Source: Pestalotiopsis fici W106-1
Lineage: Eukaryota; Ascomycota; Sordariomycetes; Amphisphaeriales; Sporocadaceae
Assembly: GCF_000516985.1 (NCBI RefSeq)
Contig: NW_006917096.1
Coordinates: 2,899,606-2,963,605 of the forward strand
Direction of reading: 5' to 3'
Length of the DNA stretch: 64,000 bases
Numbering within the stretch: the first letter of the stretch is position 1; every line of letters begins with the position of its first letter. The position numbers were made by a program, and so were the translations under genes. A model generated the notes under the pieces. The model searched no databases. It saw only the letters and a program-made list of their open reading frames with translations, and was not told the origin of the DNA. Below are positions 48,742 through 59,599 of this stretch, piece after piece.

Positions 48742-49988
48742 TCATGCCTTGCGCCCATCCAATCTACGGCCACCCGCGTCCGGCTTCTTCTCCGCCTTTG
48801 CCTTGTCGTCTGGCTCTCCCTTGCGCTTAACGGCACCTCCTCTAAGGGTTTGACCTTGACCAGCAAAGTGTGGCCTGTTGTCATTTTCCTTCTCTGCTTC
48901 CTTGTCGGCATCTGTCTTGACTGGCTTGATATCATAACCAAAGAAGAGTTTGTTGGGGGGAAGGCGTAGTGGCATTGGTCCATTCGTCCTACGAATCGGC
49001 TGAGGTGGCTGGTTTGAGGATGTCCCTGCGACTGGCGTCGATGGTTTAGGAGTGGGCGCCTTTGCGCCCTTCTTGGCATTTAGCTTGTGTCCCTCGCTGA
49101 TAAAGTGTGATGAAACAGCCCTGGCGCCAGCAGCTGCGGCCGTTCCGCTTGGCTTGATAGCTTCATAGTTGATGTCTTGAGCCATTGTACCCTGGCTGTG
49201 CAGCAGACCACCAGTAGGCAATCCACCCTTGCCACTCCTCGGTGTGCTCGTACCGCTGCCTGCACGTCTCTCTGGCTCAACGTAGCCAACAGGCGGCGCA
49301 AACTCGACAGAGACATCAGTCTCAATCATACTGACACCCATCTTTTCTGTTACAGGCTTCACCTCTAGAACGGCAATGTCGTAAACTTCGTCGTTATACT
49401 TAAAGTTGAATACGTCGCCTTTCGTCAGAGTGGCAAAGTTGCGGAATGCGTGCTCGAGGACTGCCTTGGGGTCGCTGATTTCCAGAAAGTTGACCGACTG
49501 CGGCTGCAGCTTGACCATCTTGGCCGGGGACAAGGACGTCGTCTTTATCTGGACCATGTCACCAACGTCGAGCAGCAGAGACTGCATCATCCATTGTGGC
49601 AGGTACGCGCGACCCTCCTCAGCGGTGAACTCGAGTACACCACAGTGTGTATGCTTCTCCTTGTCGCCGTTGACGAGCTCCATGGTCAAGGGCCATTGGA
49701 CATGCAGGCGTGAGATCTTGTTAAGAGCGGATTGCGGTAGGAAGATCTTGGAGCCGTAGTTGAGGTCAGGACGCTCAGCGCCCGGCGCCATGACGATCGG
49801 GTAGCATCGATAGTATTCGTCAAAGCGCATGGCTCTGCTGGCGATGCCGGAACGCGCCATGTTGTACATGTGTTGTGGATCGTTGGGATCGTAGGCGTCG
49901 AATCCGGGGCGAAACTTGGGTAGATAAGTCAGTAATGGCAGCTACGAGATGGGGGGCTACCGGAACAGCCGCGGGCTTGACTGACCAT
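48742..49988 (-). CDS. UFD1: Ufd1, ubiquitin fusion degradation protein 1
   Basis: Two exons: a three-base first exon holding only the ATG (49988-49986), a 71-base intron, then 49914-48742. The result is 391 residues. The second exon opens MFRPGFDAYDPND after joining and reaches the conserved RFDEYYRCYPI motif. The double-psi barrel Ufd1 core runs through about residue 200, with KIFLPQSALNKISRLHVQWP, GVLEFTAEEGRAYLPQWMM and FATLTKGDVFNFKYND. The C-terminal half is a disordered region with Npl4/Cdc48-binding-type segments and a Lys-rich end. Ufd1 pairs with Npl4 as the Cdc48/p97 cofactor that extracts ubiquitinated proteins, notably in ERAD. An alternative start is the internal Met at 49869, which would leave out 16 conserved-looking residues. 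Confidence 0.92.
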
Positions 49989-50733
49989 CTTCTGTACTAT
50001 TGAGCAGGGCGAAAACCCCGAGGACCTAATATGTAGTAACAAAGACAAAGGACAGAGATCGATCACCGAGTTTCAGTGTCTGGCATATGCGTACTGCTAC
50101 TTGTCTGTTGTGGGGATGTCGGTTGTGGTAATGGGAATTCATCGAAGTGGGATGCAGCTTCGAGAGCTTTGAAGGCACCCAATGCTGATGACGAAACGTA
50201 TGGCACCCGGAACTAACGCCTAAAAAGGTAGCAAGATACCTTAAGTACTGAGTAGGTACCTGCCTCACTCTGGGAGCAACCCATGGCATTCGACTAATTT
50301 CATTTCGTCCTCTTTTACGAGATGGATATTTCAATTCAAATGTAATTAAGAAAGATAATTCATTTTACTATCTATGGTCGCTCAAATAAAACACAGATGT
50401 CATGTTTATTCCCTTTTCCAAGATTTGCCGAGTACCTGTTAAGCCTTCCGCAGCAGAATTGATGCAATGCACTGCTGTGGCGTCGTGTCACGCTGCTTGT
50501 CAGTAAACCTACCCACCATTAGCGCCCGATACCGAGGCCTGTGCTTGTGTCTTTCGGTACCTGTAAAAGATATATGCAGGTAGAATACCCCACTACAGCT
50601 TTAGAGCTTGGTAGCTTCCGGCGCCGTCAAATGCTCGTCGAGCCTGTATTTATTCCTTCTTCATCGTCATAACAAGCCTCATAACCACACAAATTCAGGC
50701 GTCGTGCCCTCGTCGCGCTTCTAGGTCGGTATC
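49989..50733. other. Divergent promoter region of Ufd1 and Lin1 genes
   Basis: About 745 bases between the two divergent genes, holding both promoters. A TACCTTAAGTACTGAGTAGGTACC segment near 50240-50265 is rich in short inverted repeats. No further gene was seen. Confidence 0.45.
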
Positions 50734-52050
50734 ATGTCGTCGAGATACAGTGCGGCGCGACCAAAGCGCGCTGGAGAGGCGTACGCACGAGCACACCATG
50801 GCGAGACTGGCCCCGACTCCAAAAAGGTCAAGTTTGACGTGCGCAACCCCTCGGCTCTTGCCCCAGATGCTGCCGAGGATGGTGAGGACGGGGCTGATGC
50901 CTACCTAGAGGTAGATGCTGAGGTGATACGCGGGAGTGCCGCGACCAAACGTGGCGCTGTCAACATTGACGGCTACGACTCTGACTCTGACCGCGAGGAG
51001 CTGGGTGTACGCAGGACAGAGAAAAAGCCGGATAAGAATGTTGATGATGTCGACGACATGTTTGCCGACGAGGATGGAGATGAAAAGGACGACGAAGTTG
51101 ACTACTCCACCGGCAAGAAGAGCAAGGAAGTCCGCTTCCTCGACAGTGCTGACATTGACGGCCAAGACTTGAGATCCAAGGGTGGAGGCACCATCCGGCT
51201 AGACGAAGAGTCTGATGACGAGGACGATGAGGAGACGGTTGCTCTTGCCATCCAAGAAGAAGATATTGACGAGGAAGTCGGTGCTGGAGGACTGAAGAAG
51301 CATGCGCCCAAGGTTGAGGCTTTCAATCTGAAGGCAGAGGCCGAGGAGGGTCGCTTTGACGAGGCTGGCAACTTTGTCCGTAAAGCAGCAGACAAGGATG
51401 CCCAGCATGATCGCTGGCTGGAGGGCCTCAGCAAAAAGGATATGAAAAAGGCTGCCGAGGCCCACGAAAAACGCGAAGCCGAATTGCGGCAAAAGAGGCG
51501 GGAAGACGATGACATCTTGACCTCGGATTTGCTGAAGCAATTGATCCTCCGACTAGAGCCCAGCGAAACCGCCCTGGAAGCACTTGCGCGACTCGGCAAG
51601 GGCCAGGCCAAAACCAAAAAGGTTCCCAAATGGAAACAGAAGAAGCAGAAACAAAAGGATGATGCCATGGATGTTGACGCCGAGAAACAACCAGAAGATC
51701 CCGAGCAGGCCCGTATCAAGGAGGCCATCGACGACATTACGGATGCTTCCGACAAGCTACTTGGTCGGGAAAGACCTGACATTTATGACAGGGAACGAGA
51801 GCTCCTCATTCGTGAATGGAGTAGGGAGACCCAAGAACGATGGGTTGAGCCTGAAGTTGTAAAGGAAGAAACACCGGCTACCAAGATGTGGGAGTATCGA
51901 TGGATAGATGGTAGAGATGAAGCAGCCAAACAGGGACCGTATGATGGTCCGACAATGAAGGCCTGGCAGGATGCTGGCTATTTTGGAGAAGGTGTCGAAT
52001 TTAGAGAGGTTGGCAGCGAGACTTGGTCAAGGATTGTAAGCTTCGTATGA
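50734..52050 (+). CDS. LIN1: Lin1/CD2BP2-like GYF-domain U5 snRNP protein
   Basis: Single exon, 438 residues. The N-terminal 330 residues are acidic and charged, with serine-aspartate blocks and a Lys-rich stretch (WKQKKQKQKDD), as in CD2BP2/Lin1 proteins. The C-terminal GYF domain spans about residues 385-438 and carries the diagnostic residues: Trp-Glu-Tyr-Arg-Trp (MWEYRW), GPYDGPTMKAW and the DAGYF motif that names the domain. The domain binds proline-rich ligands. CD2BP2/Lin1 is a component of the U5 snRNP and 20S U5 complex, and the yeast protein links splicing with nuclear structure. It lacks a signal peptide and has a nuclear-type composition. The ATG at 50734 follows a CCTCGTCGCG-rich leader. 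Confidence 0.93.
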   Translation: MSSRYSAARPKRAGEAYARAHHGETGPDSKKVKFDVRNPSALAPDAAEDGEDGADAYLEVDAEVIRGSAATKRGAVNIDGYDSDSDREELGVRRTEKKPDKNVDDVDDMFADEDGDEKDDEVDYSTGKKSKEVRFLDSADIDGQDLRSKGGGTIRLDEESDDEDDEETVALAIQEEDIDEEVGAGGLKKHAPKVEAFNLKAEAEEGRFDEAGNFVRKAADKDAQHDRWLEGLSKKDMKKAAEAHEKREAELRQKRREDDDILTSDLLKQLILRLEPSETALEALARLGKGQAKTKKVPKWKQKKQKQKDDAMDVDAEKQPEDPEQARIKEAIDDITDASDKLLGRERPDIYDRERELLIREWSRETQERWVEPEVVKEETPATKMWEYRWIDGRDEAAKQGPYDGPTMKAWQDAGYFGEGVEFREVGSETWSRIVSFV

Positions 52051-53285
52051 GGAACAGACGAGCAACACCACACGTTAAAAATACCCACGCTGCTATCCAA
52101 AGACCATGGCGACTGATAGTGGTACAAAGTGTTGTGGCCTTCGTACTTCCTTGTACTAAAATTGGCTTTTACATGTCCAATGAGCTAGAGTGACAAGCTA
52201 CGTAGTGGCCACCTAGCTGGAATAACTTTTTGGTATTTGCTAGCTGTAATAGTATGGTGCTACCTTGGTCATGCGCACTTTGAATCCTTCACAAGTTCTC
52301 TTCTCATAGGGAACTTTGTACACAGATATCTTCGCTGTCTATTGATTTCTTCTGAGCCTTTTCTTTGAAGTAATGGCTTCACAATCCAGACTATTTCAAT
52401 CAAAAAGCGGAAAGTCAGAGTCGCCATACAAGTGTTTGGTCACCTTTCTCGTCCGAATCCCAGTTTCTGCTGTCTGGGGATCAAGACACATATGAGTTTT
52501 AGCATGCCAGACCATACACGGTAGTCGAGACAGGGCACAGGCCGAAATTTCCCAAGCATTCTGTACATATTTTCTCCCGTTGATCACCAAGACTCTTTCA
52601 AGGGTATCTAACTAGACATTATCTTTGCCAGCATGAGCAGCACCAGAGATGATGCTAAATTGGCCTGCAGTCAAGCATCATACCCACGACATTGTGACTC
52701 CTTTAGCTGAGCATCCATTTGGTGGAAGCTCTGGATGACTCTGCCTCAGTCATCAATTCTATGTATGACAATCATGAATATTAGCTCATGAGAATGGGAT
52801 CCTAAGCATTTCACCAGCTTAAGCGTCCGAATGACAGACACGTTGCCATGGAGGTTTGTCAGAGGCAGGGGATATTTGCAACATGGGCCTTCCAGATTTC
52901 TTCATAATCTAGATTAACGAAGCCCATTATAGCAGCCATATCAATGGCATTTTCTCGAAGAACCAGTGGTTCTTCCCGACAGGCCGCGATCCCATCTACT
53001 CCAGCACTGATCGGATCGCGAGTCTAATAATAGGTCGCGATCCCATCTATCGGATCGCGGATCTCATCAATGTCCATTCATAAATAAGCTGGCATGGACA
53101 AAGTCGACCGCCAGTTCTGCGTTCTATTTGAACTTTGTTCTTCTTTTCACTTTCCAGGACTCCAGACCTGCTGTCAAATACTCTAAACAATCACATTGAG
53201 CCACATACATACACAGATTTGTCTGCCTACATTAGATAGGGCACCCCTTGATAAAACGTAGATCTCTTATCCTACTGCCACAAGG
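52051..53285. other. Intergenic with palindromic block
   Basis: Left part is the 3' flank of the Lin1 gene. A minus-strand open segment at 52600-52396 (VLVINGRKYVQNAWEIS) may be a gene relic. A GGATCGCG palindrome block lies at 52986-53059. Confidence 0.35.
52986..53059. repeat. Duplicated GCGATCCCATCTA/GGATCGCG palindrome block
   Basis: GCGATCCCATCTA occurs at 52986-52998 and 53037-53049. Each copy is followed by GGATCGCG (53013-53020 and 53052-53059), the inverse of its own first part. The arms can pair within a copy or between copies. The block lies 230 bases before a small membrane-type ORF and could be a regulatory site or a decayed repeat. Confidence 0.55.
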
Positions 53286-53537
53286 ATGATAAATCATAAC
53301 GTCCAGGGATACATGGATGAGAAGAGTGAAGTTCATGACACCTTTGGTGCTCCTTCCGACTTGTTCTCTTCTATCTGGACAGGAATCTGGGAGGACAAAG
53401 ACACCGCAAGAGTTATGGTTTTCTTTTCGATCTTTCTTTCGTTAGCATTCTACGTTTTCAAGTTTTCTAATGAAAAAGAATATAATGAACGGGTCTTTAT
53501 GAATGTTCTCTCCATTAACGTTTTCTCGACTCAATAA
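53286..53537 (+). CDS. Possible small membrane protein
   Basis: An ORF of 83 residues with an acidic N-terminal part (MDEKSEVHDTFGAPS), then a segment with SSIWTGIWEDKD, a clear membrane helix (ARVMVFFSIFLSLAFYVFKF) and a charged tail running into the minisatellite. An upstream TAAATA-type stretch could act as promoter. It could be intact, truncated or a chance ORF. The stop lies inside the first degenerate repeat copies, so repeat growth may have cut the original C-terminus. Confidence 0.35.
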   Translation: MINHNVQGYMDEKSEVHDTFGAPSDLFSSIWTGIWEDKDTARVMVFFSIFLSLAFYVFKFSNEKEYNERVFMNVLSINVFSTQ

Positions 53538-53870
53538 AATTCTCTTGATAAGTCAATGTTCTCTCAATTCGGTGAATGTTCTCTCAAGTTTGTAAAGTTC
53601 TTTTAGTTGCATAAGTGTTCTGTTTGTAGATTAATTAATTTTTTCGATTTTATGAAGTTCTCTCGATTTTATGGAATTCTCTTAATTTCTTGAAACTCTC
53701 CCGATCTTATGGAGTTCTCTCGATTTTATGAAGTTCTTTCGACTTTTGAGATTCTCTCGATTTCATCAAGTCCTTTGGATTGCATAAGTGCTCTCTCGAT
53801 TTGGTGAGCATTCTCTCGATTGTGTAAGTGTTCTCTCTGTGAATGTTCTCTGGATTGCGCTTTTTTGTCA
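53490..53870. repeat. Minisatellite, about 19-base period
   Basis: Some 16-18 imperfect tandem copies of AGTTCTCTCGATTTTATGA. The TTCTCTCGATT core recurs at spacings of about 19-22 bases. The middle copies (53650-53760) are best conserved and the ends degenerate. No known transposon feature was found. Confidence 0.75.
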
Positions 53871-54144
53871 CAGGTTTTTCTCGATATTTCACGCTCCTTC
53901 ACAAAGAATTATCCGCTCAAAAATTAAGCTCGCTTTTCTCATGGTATCACTGTGCTCTGAATTCTCTCTAGAGTTTTTATCATGGCATTTCATGCCCCAT
54001 TTTTATTGACTTTATCTATGGGCAAAGCCCCAAATGTCCCGAAGGAACCACGCGAGAGAAACACCCCGAAAAAACAAAACCCGAAAGACAACCGCAACTT
54101 TTCTGCCCGATCCATTTAGGATCGGGGCCATGTGAGCGATTTGC
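53871..54144. other. Intergenic, 3' flank of the Myb-like gene
   Basis: AT-rich left part, then an A/G-rich segment near 54050-54100. It contains the 3' UTR and end signal of the minus-strand gene. No gene was seen. Confidence 0.4.
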
Positions 54145-54328
54145 TCACATGGGCTTCTTCTCCTCCTCCTCCTCCTTGCCCTGCTGGGCCAAGGCAGCTG
54201 TGGCAATGGTGGCCAGCGAGCTGGCCGGACCGACGGGAGCCTCTAGCTGAGCAGTGAAAGACTGCTCAGCGGCGGCGTTGTAGCCGTCGTTGCCACCGTA
54301 GGCGTCGTAGCCCTGGTAGGCGGGCTGG

Positions 54329-54366
<38 letters not shown>

Positions 54367-57056
54367 GTGGTGGTGGTAGTGGCCGTAAGGTGGACCAACC
54401 TCAGGGCGACGGTGGTAGCCACCGTAGATATTACCAGGGGGCTGGTAATATCCGGCGCCACCGCCGGGAAAGCGAACGTTGTTACCAACCTCGTGGTAAC
54501 GATCACCGACGTAGTAGCCGGTGTTCATTCCCACGGGCATGGGAACATAGTCTTCTGCTCCGTAAGGAGCAGGGGCCCGAGGAAGTTGAGCCGGGGCAAA
54601 ACCGGCAGGGCGCTCGTAGGCCGAAGCCCGCATGGGATAAAATCCCTCGTGGTTTGCGGTCTCGTATGAGCCGCGGGGACCGTAAGCAAAGCCACTAAAG
54701 TAATAAAGTCAGATAAATTTTTAGAGGAAATATCGGGTAAGAAATACGTACTCGCTATAATGGCTATTGCGATACTCCGTGCCTGGGAAGGCAGGAGCAT
54801 CGCGGACACCGCGAGGACCGGCGTCGTTGGTCTTGACGCGCTTGGCGTCGCTCTCGTCATCAGGGACGTCAGCGTCCCAACCAGCATCTGGAGTGGCCAT
54901 GCCACTGCTGAGACCATCGTCGGTCTCGTTGACGCGACGCTTGGTGCCAGCGACGCGAGAGGTGCCACGAGTGGTGCCACGTGCACCTCTTCCACCGCGA
55001 CCACGGGCGCGGGCACGACCACCACGAGCACCACGACTGCCGCGCGCGACAGCGCGACGACCACCAGAGGCAAGAGACGATTCGTCATCGCCATCGTCAT
55101 CATTGGCCGGAGTCTCAGGCTCGGCCGACTCAATGCTGCGGACGCGGTATGGTCCACGACGTCCCTCGTTGTGAGGCTGGAGACGGTTTGCCAGCTTGAG
55201 GAGATGCTGCCTATATGAAAGGAAAAAGTGAATTGTTAATTTCTGTGCTTATACCAAAGAAAACAAAAAAAAGCGAAAACGAGAGAAAAGTTCGAAAGAA
55301 CAAGAAGTAAATAGTTTGAAAAAAAAAAAGGTAGTTGCCGTCTTTATAAATTGTGATTGAAGAAATGAAATATCGGCAGTTGTGCCAGGTTAGTACTCAC
55401 TTGAACGCGACAACGGAACAGTTGTCGAAGCCAAAGGGTCCCAGATTCTCCTGGATCTGTCGCCATTGCTGATCCGAGGGGGTGGTGGCGTAGTACAGAG
55501 CCACCAACAGATGCTCGTGAGCCAGATCATTCCAGATAATGCGACCACGAGGGGTTTTCTTGATCATCATGGGGTAACCCTCGGCAGCAGAGTCATAGTC
55601 CTCATCATTGATGGCACGGCTGGCGTCTTGGTTATCACCGTTGTTGTCCATGTTGAAGTCTGAGAATGCCTCGCGGATGCTTCGGAAGAGGGAGGTGTAA
55701 GGGTCGTCGGTGTCAGATGATGATTGCGAACCAGTGTGGTCAGCGACAATGAGGTCTTGGGTAAAAGGGTCGCAGATCTGGTTGTTGTTGTCGGAAGAAC
55801 GTGAAGGCAATGTACTGCGGCCTGCGAAGTTGGTATCTTGAGGCAAAAGGCTGTAGTTGCCGTTGTATGATGGGGTGAAAGGTGAACCGGTGTGGTCTGC
55901 GACAATGAAATTTTGATTCGAAGTGTTGCTGTTCTGATCGTTGAAGGAAGAACGTGGAAGCACACTAGTACGGGTTGAGGTAGTGAAGTATTGATTCAAC
56001 GCGTTGAGGTTCTGGTCCTCGAGGTTCTGGTCGTTGAGGGAGGAGAGTGAAGGGAAACCAGTATGACTTGCGGCAATGAAGTCTTGGTCCAAAGCGCTGC
56101 GGCTGGAGATGTTGGAGGAATCGTGATTCAAAGGGTTGCGCGTGCGGTTGTTGAAAGAAAGGGAAGACAAACCAGTGCGGTTTGCGATGAGAAGGTCTTG
56201 GGTGGAAGGGTTGTGAATACTGTTGCGCGATGAATTGGGATCCAAGCCAACGCGGTTTGTGGAAAGAGGGTCTTGGGCAAGAAGGTCTTGAGTAAGAAGA
56301 TCCTCGGCAAGAAGGTTCTGGGAAACAAGGTCCTGATTAACAGGGACCTGTGCAAGAAGGTCTTGGGTAACAGCGACTTGTGCAGGAAGGTCCTGGGTAA
56401 GAGGGACTCTTTCAAGTTGGTCAATGTTGAGGTTGCGGATGTGGTCAAACCATTCACTGGGAAAGAAAGAATTGGAATTAGCTTGGTGACCTCTTAAATA
56501 TTGCGAGGAGGGGGAGGGGCAGTGACGCGCGCTTGGGATTGTTCGTTTGCACAGCGGCTGGGGACGATTGTCTGGGAGATGAGCCTGGACAGCTGGCGAC
56601 TGGCAACTCTATAGGATTGTTGTGGGCCGTGAACTCAAGTTCCTATAGAACTTGGCTACACCCAGATAGGGCAAGCGCGAAATGCACAAGGGTAGTATAA
56701 GTTCTGGTCTAAACCACCAGTGCACGTGACTGCATGGACAGACAGTACGCTCACAAGTGGTACCGAGAGAATGTGCAAATTGGGGAAAGGGGCAGAAGTG
56801 GTTATGGAGCAAAGTCAATAGAGAGATAGATCACTTACTTGAGAGTCTCGAGCTCAAGGTGCAGACCTCCATATTCCTGAACTTTTCTGATAATCTTGGC
56901 CCGTAGATGCGTTGACATGACAGTGAAAACCAGCTTGATGAAGAGTATCTGGTTTCGTTGAGCTCGTGAAACTGGGAGAAGAGTGACTGAGCCATCTGCC
57001 TTGGCAGTCAAGCTCTTCTCCTGCTTCTTGCTGTGACTTCTGGTCACGGGTGGCAT
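54145..57056 (-). CDS. Large repeat-rich Myb-like DNA-binding protein with polyglutamine
   Basis: Four exons (57056-56839, 56456-55401, 55210-54752 and 54694-54145), all phase-consistent, giving 760 residues. The N-terminus is basic (MPPVTRSHSKK). A helical segment and a low-complexity region with imperfect QDLLAQ/QDLI-type repeats follow (residues 75-330), including several copies of DHTGS-like motifs. A Myb-like helical domain spans about 376-436 (IIWNDLAHEHLLVALYYAT; WRQIQENLGPFGF; VVAFKQHLLKLANRL). Then come an acidic stretch, an Arg/Gly-rich (RGRGGRG) segment and a C-terminal Tyr/Pro/Gly region with an 11-glutamine tract (H4Q11). The Myb-like domain suggests nuclear DNA binding, and the RGG region suggests RNA or protein contacts. 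An alternative start at 57239 would add 61 Pro/Ser/Thr-rich residues. Confidence 0.72.
54331..54363. repeat. (CTG)11 / polyglutamine-coding microsatellite
   Basis: Eleven CTG on the plus strand encode eleven Gln on the minus strand in the Myb-like protein. Slippage-prone, so length should vary between isolates. Confidence 0.9.
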
Positions 57057-59599
57057 GGTGCTGCGTTCCTGATGGTGATGCGTTCCTGGTGATGATGTTG
57101 TTCTTGGTGATGGGGTTCGTGATGATGGGGTTCGAGGTGTCAAGGCTTGTGATGATGATTTTCCTGATGCTGAGGTTCCTGAGGATGGCAGTGTCTTGAT
57201 GAGGACAGGTGGTTGGTGTTTGCCAGGCTGCCAGGACAAAGTTGCTGGTCAGGAAGTTGAAGTAGGCAGAAGGAAAAAGTTCGCAGGCAAGCTTCAAATT
57301 CTTGACCAATTTGTAGACCTTGTGGATGGGAAATAAGCGGAGACTGTGGCTGTCTTGATTGTTATCCACGCGGGTCTAGCTGCGGAAGGGAAGCCATCGT
57401 CAGCAGGGCTGGGCTAACTGGTGACGATGCCGAGGGTAAGATGACGATGCCAGATTCTACATGTCTACATGAGGGGATCGTGGAGTGATGGCGACGAGCA
57501 TCTCCATCTCGACGGGTGTCAGGGGTGCCAACGTTCACGTCGACGAGATGTCGAGTTCGGAAGACATGACATGTTCCTCGATCACAGAAAAGAAGCCTGT
57601 CCTCGAACGTAGCTGGGAGAGTAACGTGAAAGTGACAAGAAGAGGACACACTTTGTTCACAGGCTTTGTCACATGGTATTCATCCCTTTCTCTTGACCAC
57701 CACGAGTAGTGAACATAATGGCCAAGGCATAGACCTATGTTTTGTTGACGTTGTGATCTATAGACACTGCTGATCAGAGTATGGCAGAAGAATATACAAT
57801 GTTACAGAATGAACGTTGATCAGGACCATTAGTAGCACAATTGGGCCAAGATATGGTAGAGCTTTTAGTGATGCCAGATGTGGACTCAGCAGCATTATGA
57901 GCGTGGATAAGTGTGAGTCACCTTGCGTGTCAATATAAAGAAGCAGTGTGATGTGTCTAAAGGCCTTGTCCTTTGCAAACTATCACCCGAAATATGTTTG
58001 TCAGATTCACTTTTGATTAGCCAAGATGTGACACTTTGAGGGCAGAGGAGCCGTCGAAGCAGTAGTTTCAACGGAATGAATTGGAGAAAAATATATTTTT
58101 GATCTATGTCGAAAGAATTTCTCTCGTTAAATTATCTCAAAGAGGACCAAGTACTTTGGACAGCATGTCTTGTTTGAAAGATATAGCAGCAGATGATCAC
58201 CAAAGATTCATGCTCATACTCTACTTGTACAGAGTCTTTCCATCCAGGGGTATGGAGCTGCATGGGGTATGTTTAAATCTTCGTGTCGGTGGTGGTATAG
58301 AAGGAAAGTTTGATCCAGGAAAGTTTGATACTTTTCTACTCAAGCAAATGAAAGACTCTAGACTCGGAAGCAAGTTAAACGACGTGTGCTGCTATAATTG
58401 ATTTCAAGTCCATACAGCGAGGATTGACAATGTGCCTGATAGCTGATCTAGATTGTATGGATACCGGGCTCATGACAGCTCTAGAATCAATGAAGTTGGG
58501 GATAGTTTACTTGATAATCTGGGATTTCTGGGTCCCATCACGTGAGAAAATACGAAGAAGCATATTTTGATTAGGGGCACTTTCGAAATGGAATAGTTCT
58601 TTATCTGTTCTCCTAGATTTATTGAGACTAAACTTTTCAGGAAATGGATCAATCGAAAATAATCATGGTTCTCTCGACTGTCAGATAATGATAAAGAGTA
58701 TTTTTCCCTAGGAGCTCTTCAATACAGAAATCTCTTAGAATAACTCAGAAAGATGTACGTAAATGTGTGCCCATATTTTCCAGATCTCCTTGTAGAGTCT
58801 ACCCAGTCTTCTTGTTGTGCTACTTGTTCTTTCTTCAGGTCAACAGTCAAGTCGCGAATAGAAGCCCAATAACTTTCAGACCAGGCATGTTCCTGCCCTG
58901 TTCAGCAGTCTTACTGGCGAGAGATTTGGAACATGTATGGAGACTTAGACAGAGCGTGACACCATTGATTGTGTTCAATAGCTTTGGAGGAGATATCAGC
59001 TGCGGTGGGCAAAGAAGTAATATCAGCACGAATGTAGCCAATATAGCAACACCGTACGCGATCAGAAGACATGGTGCCAAGTCCACTGTGCTCCGTCTCC
59101 CAAGACTGCTGATGCCTCCCTTCCCAGACCGGCTTGGACATACAATGAGCCTCACTGCTTGGACCCTCTCGTACAGGGGGAGCAATGTTCGCCCGCACCA
59201 GCTGATACACTGCTGTTCTAGAGCTTACTTCCGGAACGAAAACTCGAGTCTGATGTGATGCCGCCGTAGATGTTGGAACACGCTTCTAGCGGTTGCTGGC
59301 CTCTGCCGCAGATGGCAAAGTGAATGTCATGTTGTTCCACTCGGCGAGGAAATGCAGCTACTTTGGCTGGGTACTTGGGATGGAGAAGTGCTGCGGGCTT
59401 GTCGTTACTCAGACAAGCCGAGATATTCCTTCGTTGACTTCTTGATAGGACTCGGTGCTTGGTAGAATGAGTTGATCAACTGTAGGTGTTTGCTTGGGCA
59501 GAAGTCATGATGGATGGCACTCGACGGATTTGTAATGTGTACTGTCAATAGAGTCAGCTGAATTGCAATACGCCTGAATCGTCAATTTCTCCAGCGTCG
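57057..59599. other. Intergenic region between Myb-like gene and MFS pseudogene
   Basis: No gene supported. The left 300 bases are upstream sequence of the Myb-like gene, with repeated TGATGGGGTTCGTGATGA-type units. Segments at 58767-59258 and 58847-59210 have partly coding-like frames on both strands but no domain. Confidence 0.4.

Noticed and set aside
51102..51782. Ser-rich minus-strand frame opposite Lin1
   Set aside because: It is the antisense shadow of Lys/Glu-rich Lin1 codons.
58767..59258. Plus-strand frame of 163 residues with a hydrophobic start
   Set aside because: The signal-like start is followed by a chance-type composition, and an equally long minus-strand frame overlaps it.
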